Positions 1-12,700 of a DNA stretch of 64,000 bases are shown piece after piece. The first letter of the stretch is position 1. The number at the start of each line of letters is the position of its first letter. The notes beneath the pieces were generated by a model. That model did not search any database. It saw only the letters and a program-made list of their open reading frames with translations, and had not been told where the DNA came from. A program made the position numbers and the translations under genes. This DNA is from Patiria pectinifera (Eukaryota; Echinodermata; Asteroidea; Valvatida; Asterinidae), in NCBI GenBank assembly GCA_029964075.1, contig CM057130.1, forward strand, positions 6,448,001-6,512,000. Direction: 5' to 3'.

Positions 1-576
1 ACTTTCTGAAACGTTGCCATCGGTTACAACGTTTGCATGCGTAATGAGGACGCGCAGAGACCCGACAACAATCGGCCAGTGTAGGTTTATTCAATGCGTT
101 TCGCTTGTTGGTTCTTCACAAAACAACTTGATGTACACTGTACAAGGTCGGCCTCCCGCGAGTTTTTATTGGGGATCAATATTTGTACAATAAGTTGTCT
201 TGTCATTACATCACGGCTAGCAACTAGACCCCCCTCACTGTCAACGAAACGGTAGAGGACAACGTGTGGAGAGCGAAGTTACACCACCTTCGCTGCCGCA
301 CCGGACGGTTTTTGCCGGTCAAATCTGACATCTTCCACCGGAAATGAGGGCAGGACGGGACTAGCACACAAGACTTCAACCAAGTTCCTGAAAAAGTTGA
401 CTTTTCAGACTTGATCCAACCTGGTTGACTTCATTGCCAGATTTGGTAAGGCTGTATGTGTGTGCAGACCTGCGTGCGTGTGCAGTGAGGTGGAAAAACC
501 TACAGCCGTACCGTACCGTACATCGCTTTGAGGCATCTTCTGCGTTCAGCCAAAAACAACAAACCGACCATCAACC
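1..576. promoter_or_regulatory. 5' flank of the 161-residue gene
   Basis: This stretch precedes the first recognised start codon and is GC- and CpG-richer than the DNA after 1.5 kb, as expected of a promoter and 5' leader. A split RFX/X-box-like word, GTTGCC followed by GTTACAAC, lies near 13-31. No clear TATA box was seen. The short reading frame that begins at 425 overlaps the gene in another frame and is taken as a shadow. Confidence 0.35.
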
Positions 577-1445
577 ATGCCTAACTCCGGCTACCAGGGC
601 CTCATCAACCAGCACTTCTACGGCGAGAACAAGGCGGACGTCTTCCCTCCGGGGGAGAAGTACGGGCAGACCAACTTGCCGTGCCCAGCTTTCTGGCACG
701 CGTACATCGGAGGCAGCGGGCCCACGGCGCGTCGCGGTACCGGTTCACGCAACAAGTACTCCCGTCACCTCAACTTGAGCGACCCGCTCTCGGGGGTTGG
801 GCTTCCGGCGTCGCCAGTTAGTGGCGAACTTCAGTCCAGCATGAAGGGGTCGCTGAGTTCAGAGGTACATTTTTACTGGATTAAGCAAACGGGGGTTTAT
901 GTATACCTGACTGATTGACTGACTTCCTAACTGACTCACTGACTGACTGTCATTTGTGAGCCGGGTAGTGCTATCGTATAGGGGTACCACGTCACGCCAA
1001 TGATTGACCTCAATCCGGCCCATTGTTTAGACCAGGTGCACGGAAACATTTTCATTGAAGAGCCATTCTGATTCAATCAAATAGAATTATTGTGTGCACT
1101 TTATGATACCACCTTTCCAAGGCTAGCATTGACGGCTGCGTCAGATAACCAATAGTCATCACAAGTCCTGTTTAAAAAAAAAAAAATTCTGGACAGTTAC
1201 AGGATTTTCATCCTCCATTTGTTTCAAATTCTATATTTCCATACCAGGTTCCATACGAAGCCCCCATCGCACGGTCCAACTGTCTCTTCGTTCAAGGGGG
1301 CATCAAGTCCAATTCGGTGGCCCCGTTCGCCACCCTGGCCAAGCCCACCTGTGGCTGGTTCTTCTCTCGGGGTACGGACCACAAGAAGCGACGGCACGGC
1401 ATTCCGTCAGCAGACCTGGTCAAGTGGAGATACTACGTCAAGTAA
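577..1445 (+). CDS. Unrecognised 161-residue protein, two exons
   Basis: Exons are 577-864 and 1248-1445 (stop TAA). The first exon is exactly 96 codons and ends at a GT donor after TCAGAG. The second begins after ATACCAG and continues in phase 0. The start is the first ATG of the open frame, in a reasonable context (ACCATGC). The product begins MPNSGYQGLINQHFYGENK, is rich in Gly, Pro, Ser and aromatic residues, and ends in a basic tail with the word VKWRYYVK. I see no signal peptide, membrane segment or known domain. An ATTAAA signal follows 25 bases after the stop. Similar size and composition occur among small axonemal proteins, but that is a guess. No function is assigned. Confidence that it is a gene comes from the clean junction and CpG-rich 5' end. 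Confidence 0.62.
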
Positions 1446-1870
1446 ACGGAGAACACCAAATAACATTGCATTAAAAAATCACATTTTGGGGTTTTAATTT
1501 GGTTTATTTTCACCGTTAAAACACTGTTAATATGTGTACATATTCACAAAATATAAACTACAGCACTTTTTACTTACAAATTTGGTCACGTGGAGAAATC
1601 AAGTAAAAAGCGAACAACAAACCTTGCTCGCATAAAATCATTTTGTTTGTGTTGTTTGGCTAATTTTCATCGTTAAAACCCTATTGGTATATTTTGCAAT
1701 TACTGCCAAGTAAACCACTGCATTAATTTTGCTTTTACAAATTTTTGGTACACTCTTTTCAACAGATATACACTAAGGAAAGAACGGACATTTTGTTTGG
1801 GTTAATTTCACCTTTAACATATATAATTCGTAAATACTCACAAAGTACTGCAGCATTTTGCGTTTTCAGT
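1430..1870 (+). repeat. Degenerate tandem repeat of the gene's 3' end
   Basis: Three imperfect units of roughly 140-155 bp follow one another. Landmarks are TTTATTTTCACCGTTAAAAC near 1505, TAATTTTCATCGTTAAAACC near 1661 and TTAATTTCACCTTTAAC near 1803. The first unit contains the last codons of the 161-residue gene (GTCAAGTAA), and the second has the matching ATCAAGTAA near 1598. The array therefore looks like old tandem duplication of the terminal exon and 3' UTR. Divergence is high. Confidence 0.55.
1470..1475 (+). terminator. Candidate polyadenylation signal ATTAAA
   Basis: ATTAAA lies 25 bases after the stop of the 161-residue gene. It sits in the first unit of a degenerate tandem repeat, so related AT-rich words recur downstream and the true site is uncertain. 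Confidence 0.35.
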
Positions 1871-4800
1871 TTTTGTTACACTCTATATTTGACAATCAAT
1901 ACGGAGATAACTGCTTTGATTTCGTACAATAAAAATCATAATGTGACTATTTTGATGGACACACACGTGAAGTAATGACACAGAATTATTATCAAAGTTA
2001 TACCACAACAAACCCTTTGTGCTATATTTAAGAACCAACTGTAAGTTTCACCTTCAAATTAATAATTCTGGAAGAAACATCTTACTCTGAGCAAAGTCTC
2101 CCAATTTTCTGACGGATGGAATATCCCCCACTGTGACTTTATCACGATTCCTTCAAAAGAAAATGAAGACCCGATATTGATTAATTATCTAAACATTTGG
2201 ACAATCTGTGTTTCAGTTGAACTTTGATATCAAGTTAATGTTTATGTATGACGGTGTTTTTGTTCTTTTGAAACCAGACCTGCAGTTTGCTGCCTGATAA
2301 ACCCTTTTACTGAAGCACAACAGATCAGTAGTAGACTTTCCAGTAGTCCGAATTCAGCCTTACGAACAAACTAACGTGATTTTTTTTTTAATTTTGCATC
2401 ATGATCACTTTGAACGTACCGTCACATTCATTAGACATCTTTACTGTTATTTTCTGCTTTTCCAACTTGTAAATAAATGTAATTCCGATGATAATCCTCT
2501 GCTTCATGATTGTCTTTATTGTACATGGAATTTCCAAAACTTCCGTCACGAAACTTGCAATTACATAATGATATATAACTGAATACTTTGTGTAGTAGAC
2601 GCTCGTCGTGAGTGTAGCGTGGCTGCGGTAACGTCAAACGTCTTTCATTACAAAAAAGTTATTAAATTTTAATATTTTAGTGGTTCGCTTGAAATGATGC
2701 CGCCTGTATATCCTCTCTTTGCTCGCCGTATACATTTATTTTTCACGAGTCGCGGAATTTCTTTCATTATCAACCGCTAATTTTACAAGTTCATTAATCC
2801 ACGGAGATTTATTAATGTCGTGTTTCAGGGATTGTTTTATTTGTTTGCAGTATTTAAAGAGGACATCACGATTCGCGTGTCCTTGGGAAAGCCCAGACTT
2901 TCTAGTCACGACATTTATTATTCATCCTCACCGTAATTTACGGTGGTTCATATTGTATCTTGCCTCCAATCCCAATAGTGAGTTGTAAACCCATGGTGAT
3001 ATCAAATACGGCTGGTAAGTTGTTTTACAGCCTTGGGTCTTTTACCATTGTTTACATTACATTATTAAACAGACTTCAATAAATCGAGAGAGCAACATGT
3101 TAGTTGGACTCAACAAACAGTCGTCCCGAGTTGGTCAACAATGGTTTGCTCGAGTCAAACGCGAGGTGCAAATGTAACTTAAGATTTGTTGTCTCCTTGC
3201 GCAGACGATCGATTGATAGAAGTTGCTCCTTAAGTGGATAGTTTTCACAAGGCAGGACAGCTTTCCCGAGCAAATAGGCGGTGTTTAATTTTAGCCCTGT
3301 AAGAGTTGACTGCAAGAACGTGTTTGAATTGCAGAGCTAAGCTCAGAGAAAAAGGAAAAGGAATACGAGTTCGTTTGTCTTCGTTTGTCAACAGAACTAT
3401 ACGATTTCATTATTCTATTCGGTTGTGAATAATACATTGCGTGTGGGAGGCTGTCCAAACAAGACGAGGTCCTTGCTCTATGGTGTCGTTGACAATACAC
3501 AGAAACAAGATCACGCCCTCATTGTTTGCAAGTGCCCTTGTTGCATTACAGCGCCCCCATTTTGGCGGTGTCCACACCCGGACCGGCAACAAACAGCAAG
3601 TCGCGTGTTGGTTGTTGAATTTCAAGTACTTCATTTGCAGTTAAAGGCATCTACCTGAACAGCCACCCCCCCCCCCCTCTCTTTCAGCCTTGCACTATTT
3701 ATGGTCAGCGCTGCATACAAAGTCAAACTTGGTTCCTTTTTAATCAGCCAAAAACAAATTTGTCTAAATTTAATGAATTGATATCATCAACTGCCCATCG
3801 CAAATAATTTATCAAAGTGCGCATAACGTTATATTTAGAAAGAATGTGCCTAATTTGCACCGAGTTTTTCCCAAATGGTGTAGCCCAGGTTGGACTCCGT
3901 TGTGAACATTAAGTTTTTTTATACTAATTCGGCAGGGTTACTTTTGGATAAATGCAAATGATCCTTTCTTTTTTAAAATGCGTACATAATATCAGAGCCG
4001 TACATGCATGCAATTGAACAGCGCCCCCTAGAGTCAAATAGCCCCCCACATCGTTTTCAATTTCCAAAGGTGGTCTAACCTGAGCTGCACTTTAATTTAA
4101 ATTTCTTGATTTAATATTCAAGACATCATCGAACACGGGTTAACGACATGCCCACCGCAACATATGTATGCCCCTTCGATGTATTTATTAAATTTGACTG
4201 CACAGCATAGACAAAAAATGTAAGGACTATAAACAACTTGACGCTTTCGTTAATGATTCTGACAGTTTGTTTTTCCGCTTCACGTTGTGCCAAGAGCAAC
4301 CGAAGGAAACTCGATCTCAGGAAAGCAAACACGCTTTGGGTCCCTCAGCAGACAAACATGTATCAAGTTGCGAACCACTGACGTAGACTGAGCAGTCAAG
4401 GCAATAACAAGATAATTATTGATACTGAAATGTACTGATGAATATTCCTATATAGGTCTTGCTCCTCGAAAACAATGCTCCTAACCCTAATAAAAACGGC
4501 AGAGACAAATCCATTTTCTACCATTAAAAACGAGAGTGACTATGCTATTGATTTTGTTTGTGCGTGCAAGACTGATGATTCCCCTATGGCCTTATAATGC
4601 TCTTCCATTAGACGTCAGAATACTTTCACATGCTATAAAAACATGAGGTGGGTAGCAAGGGGAATTTTAAAATTACCCCTGCAGGAATTTGATCTGATTT
4701 GATTTGTGATGATTATGTATTAAATTTTATGTGACCGTGGAAAAAAGAATATTTTTTTCCCCTGTGTGCTGCATGAAGTGGCGACCCAACTAATCATTAT

Positions 4801-7800
4801 TCACAGAATGATGAAACACAAAACGAAAACAAATTTGAAAAAGATTTTATTTTATTTTTTATTTTATATACAAGGAAAAGCATGACCGCTCCAATTATAT
4901 ACCAACAGTTAGGTTGTGTATTTATTTACAGTGAAGCTCTGCTTAAGCATTTATACGAAAGCTGCCAGTAAACAAATTAAGATTATTGTTGGGGTGAGAT
5001 TTGCCGTGAATAAACGAGGTTAAAGAGCAGTTTCCAGATGAATTTCAAACCAAGCTGACTTGAAATAAAAACTGTCAGTTATTGCACTACTTCAGGATGG
5101 TTAAATGAAGGACAATACTGTTACTTTATAACAGCAGGAGCAACACGACGTGCAGTGTATATGATAATGTAATTATACTTAAATATTTCAAAGTTTATCC
5201 TTCGATATAAACACTGATTTGCCAAATATTTTGTACAAGTTCATTTTTTAACATTTCAGTTCCGCGATAAATTTGTTTCAGAACAGCTCAAAACAGCATT
5301 AAATAGCAAGCAAAAAACGACGACAAAGTCTGTAAACCTCAAACAATATGGCTCGTTGGCAGAGAACAAAATCAAAGCAAATAACTTAAATTTCAAATAA
5401 TTCTGCAAAAAAGTGCATTGGTAATCAAAGACGTCACAAATCTATATACGGTAATTACACAAATATATACGATTGTCTTTTGGGTTTTTTTTTTTAAATA
5501 AATTACAAAGGAAGGCAGTTGCATGCATTATTGAACCCATCCATATCATATTTCCATTGACATTGTCATGGTAACGTCAGCCCGTCAGTTATGACAGTTA
5601 AGTATTTGGCAAATATTTTCCACCACAATGTATATTTGCCTTAACAGGTTTGAGCAAATAACAAATCGGACCGGAGGGCAAATAATGGTTCCCTGCAAAA
5701 CAAGTTGACAAGTTGACAATTCGTTAAATCACTTGAACAGCTTTTCTGCATTTTAATACTTTACATTTCTGTGCCTGGAACATTGTTGACTATAATATTC
5801 TGATAATGTTCAGCTCTCTTTTTCTCTTTACAGATTTCTCTTGAACAGAAATGGATTTTAATTCGAATAAAAACCTGCCAGGAAAAGAAAAGTAATGCAA
5901 CACGAAATTCAAAAGGCAAATCAAGGAGCCTGTAAATCAAGCAAAGTGCCCACAAGCCGGCATGATGAGATATACAGTACTAGATACTTCAAGATTAATT
6001 CGTCCATTTCATTAAAAATAGACTTCCAATACACATTAAATATTAGTTTCAATGGATTTAGAGTCTGATCATTATTCCTTAAAAAAAATCAATTCTCAAC
6101 ACAGCAAAAATATGTACGCACATAATACAGCAGACGATCCTGAGTGCACTTATGCAAGAATTAAATCAGGTAAGCCAAATTCAGCCAAATCCCAGGTAAG
6201 CAATTTGAAGCTACCTGGATCTATTCCTTGCTTGGTATTCATAGACTCGACGGATTTTGGTCCTGGCTACATCAGAATCATGCCTAACAAGGTCTATACG
6301 TTCATCTACCCTATGGGGGTTTATGAGTAGACCATTACGTTCTCATATCCACCGCGCACTGTTAGCCATGAGCGTTCAAGTTAGAATCGTCGACTTCTCG
6401 ATCGGGCATCTTGATATAAATGCACTTCCCCTCGCTGCCAATAGCAAGCACTGCAGTCGACAACAGTCACGAACAGTACGACATTCTAACCAAAAAAGCA
6501 GAATTGTTGCCAGTGCAAGCTTTGCAATGTTTTGTTCTTTGAAACTCTATCAGCAAAGCTATCTTCGAGGGAAATTACGCAGGACCTGCGGTCCTGGGGG
6601 ATTTGTCAAGCGATGAGGGAAGGTGTTTAAGTTCGGCTAAGGTACCGGATTGCTTGAAGCAATACGATTACACGGACCAAAAATCGTGTTCAAAACAACT
6701 CTTTTCAGAAACGATCATCACTGCGCTTTTGCTATACCTCTTCTTTCCAAGATACTTTCTTGAGAATGGTTAAGGGATCAGTTACATGTAGCTTACCACG
6801 CAAGGCCAGTATGAAAATAGTTCCACAGTTAAATGTACAGTGAATAATACATGATTTGAACAGACTATCTGTACATGTAATGTATTTTAATCTAGTAACA
6901 ACTTATAAGAAAGCCTGTATCAGAGTCCAGAGTATTTCAGGAAAAAATGTATAGTGCTGCTTGCCCATATATGTTTTTTTCCTTCTTGATAAATACATTT
7001 GGCGAATAATAAGACAACGACAAAAACAACAAAAATGAAATAACACATCAACTCAGCAACTACCACAAACCTACAATGTATAATCTTAGGTCAATTTCAA
7101 TGAGCTTTTAAGCAAAAGAAAATGCTTAGCACCGAAAATCCGGAGGTCGCAGGCTCAACTTTACAATTATTATAATGCACCTAGTCAGTTTCCCTTTGCA
7201 GTTTGTGTCTGAAAAATTGTAATGACAGCTCAGTTGGTAGAGAGCTTGAACAGTAATCCGGAGGTTGCAGGTTCAAGCCCCGCTCCAGTCAATATTTTAT
7301 ATTCAATGTACATACTTGTGATTGATTCACAAATGACGAACAAGTCAGCACAATACATGAACACATTCAGAATGCAACATTTTCTACTCGGTCACTCTCT
7401 GAAAATTAGCCCAGCTGATATGTTCCGGCTCATTTAAATTAAATGAAACTTTCAACTCTATCCAGTGACTTAAGGCAAGCTATACTAGCAGAAGCTGGTA
7501 CGCCATAATAAGCCACAGAGCCACACGGTGGAAAACTCTGCCCTCAGAAACGAGTGGCAATAGTAATCTCTGTGGCAGATGATTACATGTAGGAGTGTAC
7601 CAAACCAGGGCACAAGATATGTCGGATTATCTGCTGGATTTCTGATAAAGTCTAGTACATGTACATTGAAGGTAGCTAGAATATTGAACATTAACCCTCC
7701 TGGTGGGAAGTCAATATTCAGAGCAGTATGTAAAATCTTTTAAAACCCTGCAGGTCAGTTTCATGTGAAGGGATGTAATGAAGTGTTCAAGTAACTGTGA

Positions 7801-8089
7801 CAGAGAGTCACTGGACAAAAAATAGCACCGTGGAGAATAATGAAGCATGACCAAATCTTAGTGCTTGCCCTGAACTTAAATTAACCTCACTAAAAAATTG
7901 TGCAAGGATTTCAAGTGTTATCCATACTCCACAGATTACTTCAAAGGAATTTGAAGTGTTGGTGCTATAAACTCTATGGGCTACAATGATTTTGCAGATC
8001 ATGAAGTGCAGAAGAAGGATCGTAACTATCCAGTACCGAATCAATGCATTAGTACGGAATTTCAGTGCAGAGCAATCCTTCATCTCGTA
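1871..8089. other. Intergenic region, no gene supported
   Basis: This is AT-rich DNA between the 161-residue gene and the GSKIP 3' end. Open frames here are short (mostly under 120 codons), overlap on both strands and show no domain, splice logic or codon pattern I can defend. The longest, at 6052-6330 and 6257-6616 (+), resemble no family I know. It contains a tRNA-derived SINE head near 7.22 kb and probably GSKIP 3' untranslated sequence towards its right end. Confidence 0.5.
7222..7292 (+). repeat. tRNA-derived SINE head
   Basis: The word AGCTCAGTTGGTAGAG matches a pol III A box and GGTTCAAGCCC matches a B box. They are spaced as in a tRNA, with GTAATCCGGAGG between them and a short AGTCAAT tail after. 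The folded stems are poor, so this is a SINE or pseudo-tRNA, not a tRNA gene. The same family recurs on the minus strand near 18.99-19.07 kb, and a further scrap with ATCCGGAGGTCGCAGG lies near 7135-7160. Confidence 0.6.
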
Positions 8090-8769
8090 GGGAGTATGGA
8101 TGGTTGAATATCAACATACATGTATTTTGTTTACAGTTTGAAATTTCTGTTCCTCCTCCTCCTGTTGGTCTACGTGTTTAGTCTAAAGAAACTTGAGTTT
8201 ACCAGTCAAGGAATGTTGGTGTCTTCTTTCGATGCATCGCTCCATGTTGGAGGGCTACCGGAATTTGATGGGTTGACAAGATCAATGTCTCCTATTTACA
8301 TCCTTAAAGTTCTACTCCTCGATACTTCTGTCTCTCTCCAAACCATCTCTCAATAACTAAAACAAGAGAGGTTGTGATGATTTCTATTTTACATAGTTCT
8401 CCTCCATTCCTTTCTGAAGATGATCGTGTTCCGTCTTAAGAAGCTGGAGTTTACCAGCCAAGAAATGATAGCTGTTTCTTGTACTGAAACATACTCTTCT
8501 GATGTCTCCACATCGGTGGGCTAGGCTTAAGGACGTTATGGGCTCTGTGTACAAGTACCCCTCAACGGTAACAAAGCAGAAGTTGGTAGAGAACACTGCG
8601 AGGACTCTGAAAGCAGGTTTGTGCGAATTTCAAATAACATTCATCCTGGGTGCTTCACGCCGTAGGCATGCGAACCAGTGCGCACACTCAGTGTGTCCCT
8701 CCCACTGGTGCCCACTCGAGTGGTGACAAAGCACCACGCTCACGCAGGGAGTCCATCGATGGCTGAACA
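8090..8769 (-). repeat. Tandem relic copies of the GSKIP 3' end
   Basis: Downstream of the real GSKIP stop lie three degraded copies of its last codons and 3' flank, with tail landmarks at about 8127, 8293 and 8387 compared with 8782 in the real exon. Read on the minus strand, the copy ending near 8384 gives GKLQLLKTEHDHLQKGMEEN and the one near 8127 gives GKLKFL then TKHVDQQEEEEQK, against DKLQLLQTEREDPQEDGEEN in the gene. The motif CTATTTACAT and the preceding GATGGNTGA-like flank recur too, so the copied unit includes untranslated sequence. None carries the rest of the exon, so they are pseudo-exon scraps. Confidence 0.6.
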
Positions 8770-9735
8770 TCATTCAGTTCTATTTACATCTTTCAAGTTC
8801 TCTTCTCCATCCTCTTGAGGATCTTCTCGTTCCGTCTGAAGCAGTTGGAGTTTGTCGACCAGGGTCTCTCCAAACGTGAGTCTGTACTGGGGACTGTGCT
8901 TGTCCAGGAGGGCATAGATGGTCTCGTAGTATGTGGACTCATTGCTGTCGTCTATGCGATCAAATGAGGTGCCAACAATCTGAGGAAAAAAATGAGTAGA
9001 GTATGATTCAATATATTCCATTCTTGTAATCAATTTGTTGGTGTATAGTTTGGTAAAGATATGACACCAAAGTTGGCTCTTCAAAGTTATACATGTAGGT
9101 CAACCTTACTGCGTGATTGTTTTATTTTGTGTAGCATTTCTTGTTTTCTTTTCATGTTTAAATGAAGACTGTCACATGAATTTTCTTTTCTTTTTCTTGA
9201 TTTAATGTTATACTTTTGCTGTGTGTGTTTTCTTTATTGTAGTCACTAATGGAGCAGGTTTGGCCGGCCACATTTTACCATGGGTCGACTTTCAAAACAA
9301 AATACACTAAACTAATGAAACAATTGTTTTATCTCCAACATTTTCACAGGGCTGATATATATGTCAGCATAAGAACTGAATTGAATGAAATGCCACTGGT
9401 CATCTTGTCATTAGCATAATTCTGTCTGATGGGATTCAAGGAAGCGGACCGTGATGTCGTTTTTGTAGAGAATAAAACATGAGCTCAGGCACTACCAATG
9501 CATTTTAATTGACAAGGGAGGAACAATAATGTACAACGTGTACAATGGCTCTGCAATGTTTAAGCACAGTCTACAAAAACTAAAACCAAAAAATCCCAGC
9601 ATGACACTTGTAAGCTGTAGAGCAACATTATGAAAGTGCGTTTCGTACATACCGGGTGTACATGTTTTCATTAAAATTTTTTTTTCTTTTTTTTTTTTTT
9701 TGTTTTTCCGCAGTTTTGGATTTTTTGTTCTTCTC

Positions 9736-9772
<37 letters not shown>

Positions 9773-12700
9773 GGACTTTGCCATAAACTGCACGTTTTTT
9801 TTTTGTTCGTTTTCTAGCAAACACTTTTGTCATAAATGACATCATATAAGTCATACAAAGTCATATATGTCATGTGGCGAACATATTATACTTCAAAGCC
9901 CTATATCTACAGAACGTCCGATTGGCTTGAAACTGAGCATGGGTTAAACAGGGAAGGAAGTGTTATAGATAAAATTTGAGAGTTATCAGTTGTGATTGTC
10001 TGAATGTGCACGACAAATAATGAAAATGTAAGATTAATTACAGAACTTAGACAATTAAGGATAATTTCTAGAGCAAAACAAAACCATATAATTAATTGCA
10101 AACTACAATGATAGTGTTTTTTTAATCCAGTGTAATTGTTTCAATGCTCACTACAAGTAATTAAATGTGTGTTTTTCTAAAGCAACACAAAACCCAAATT
10201 GCACAAGATGTAACTGTTTACAAAAAAACTGTACTGATGTATGCCATTTTTTCATTTAATTTTCAAGTACTACATATTTCAACAGGCACTGAAAATGTGA
10301 AATTCAATACACTCAACCAATACTACAACCCAAACCAAACAAGATAAAACAGTCTATAGTATACAATAATTCTCTCCTAATTTTGAAGTCAATGTCCTAA
10401 TGTTGATCTCAAAACACAGTGATGACATTTGACGATTGTCGTAACAGCAAATATTCAGCAGGCACACATGTGACCTGTCAGTACGAATTTCCAGAGTGAA
10501 ACGTGATAAGAACTGTGCGCGTCCATCATCACAGCAGGCATAGTGGGGGATGCACTGGCTGGTGTGAGTTGGAAGGTAGTGTAGTCTGTCACCAGACCTC
10601 ATTTCAATTATCAGTGAAATTGCAGTTGGTATGTCAAGTGGAGAATACTTCTCTCATCGTCTGGCACTGTAGACTTGTCGGAGTCTGTTGACCATTGCTT
10701 AGCCGAATGCCTCTGGCTGTACACTGTCACAAGCTCTGTAGTCTGTAAGGGGGGGGGGGGGGCAAGGGGGGGCGATGAAGTCCTTGTACATTATCAATCC
10801 TTACAGAGACGGGAACCAGTCTACCCTGCGAGAATTGAATTATTCCTGGGACACAAATAATTTGAAATTTGCAAAGTAATATTTCCTTTTAAAGGGAATG
10901 TACAACATTTGCTTTTGCTGCAATTTTCAGAAATAAATGGATTTGGAGGATTAGTATGTTATTGCAGATATTGTTACACTGACTTGTTTCATGTTTTGAG
11001 CTACGATGAAAATGCTGGAAAAACTAAGAAAACCAATTATGTTCTTGCAGTCTGGTTCCCTGACCCCACCCCACGGATCAATAAATAAAATGGATCAATT
11101 TATAGATGCCGGAAAACTGTAAGGTAAGGGAACCAGTCCAGCTGGTCTGCATCCATTCACAGGTGTGTAATCAATTGCAAAGAAAATGCGGAATAACTAA
11201 ATACACAAATTTAGAAGCAGTTTTTGAAACAAAAACAAAAAGTTTTCTCCAACGCTGGTCGGCCGACCAGCATTGGAAAAATACAATTTTTTCTTGAAAA
11301 TGTCAGCACACCAGGAGCCACGATTTTACAGGACGCTTTAGACTGTCATTCCCAACAATCCAGTAAAAGGTATTTTGTGATAATTTCATTATTTCATTTT
11401 TTGATGTTTGCAAATGTTGTATTATCCCTTTAACTAAACATCGCCATTTTTTTCATTCCATGTCTCAATAAAAAGTGAACAACTTTTGAATCCCTAGGAA
11501 AATATCCAAAAAACATTCAGACTGAACTTGAAATAGCATCGATGGTACACGTATCTTTAATTAAAGCATAAATTTCACTTAGCATGCACAGAGTATTCTG
11601 GTCACACAGTGAGTAGCCAATTGCACCGTCATTCAACGTTCCCTCAACCCTCCCCTGACAGAGCTTACACACACATATACAGAAGCTGACTATTCATCAG
11701 CTAGACTCCCTCCTGACCTATGGTGATTAATTCCTGTCCCAGATGTTGAATTATCCATCCTCCCGACACACAAAGTCATCCCTCAACGTCAAGACTAGCC
11801 ACAGATATCAACAAACTAAGCATGTATCTCATGAGATGAGCTATCAGTCCGGACAGGAAGGTAATAAATGGACCATACTCTATCTACATACCAGTTCAAA
11901 ATATTTACCTGTACCTCTGGTTGAATTAATGATCCACTCTCTGAATAACCAAAACTCTAGGGGGACATATACTGAGGAAAGGCTTAAGTAAGTACTGTCA
12001 TCTATGCAATTGCATACTTTGACAAGAATTTAGAATTGTTTTCTTAAATGAGATACACGCCTTCGCGTGTATCTAATAATATAATCTCATATCTCAGCAA
12101 ACCATAACATAACAATTATACTCTAATTAAAAATTTATCACAAAATGTCACTGTCTGATATTCACTTACTAAAACTGTTCATCCTTTCCTTTAAATATAA
12201 CCTTGTAAAACAGACATGTTCAAGTACTTGAAAAATGTACATACCAAAAAATGTATTCATGTGCATGAGTGGATCGCTGCCAGAAAAGCAATAATCAAGA
12301 ACATATGTTCAACAAATCCATACGCCATCATTTGAAACTCAAATCACTATAAAACATGTTCCCCAATGGCAATGGTTTTCAAATGACATTCCGTTCAAAT
12401 TCTAGACTAGGTCTCTTCCATTGACAGTCATACATGTATATCAATTGATCTATGGCAAAATTGAATGCAAAAGAAGAAATACATGTCAGAGCACTGAAAC
12501 CTTGTGCAGTAACGATACTTTGCAACAGGTGCAACAACAAAGCTGGCTGAGTGTGCTAATTAAAAAATGGCTGGTTTCATGGAAAAACCAAAAACCACAT
12601 TTTGGGAAGCATACATTTTAAACGCAGGATGTGCACATTCACTGTACATTTTGTCAATGTTCTATCATACAGGGTTTGCTCTAATGTATGTATCTCAATA

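Noticed and set aside
425-778. Open frame upstream and overlapping the 161-residue gene
   Set aside because: It overlaps exon 1 in another frame, is Ser/Thr/Arg-rich by composition, and has no splice continuation.
3100-3660. Cluster of short frames on both strands
   Set aside because: Mutually overlapping frames of under 80 codons with no domain or splice logic; chance in a less AT-rich patch.
6052-6616. Two overlapping plus-strand frames of 92 and 119 codons
   Set aside because: Different frames, no recognisable domain, no homology I can recall, and no promoter or poly(A) context.
7222-7292. A functional tRNA gene
   Set aside because: A and B boxes are present, but acceptor and anticodon stems do not pair well and the family is dispersed; it is a SINE head.
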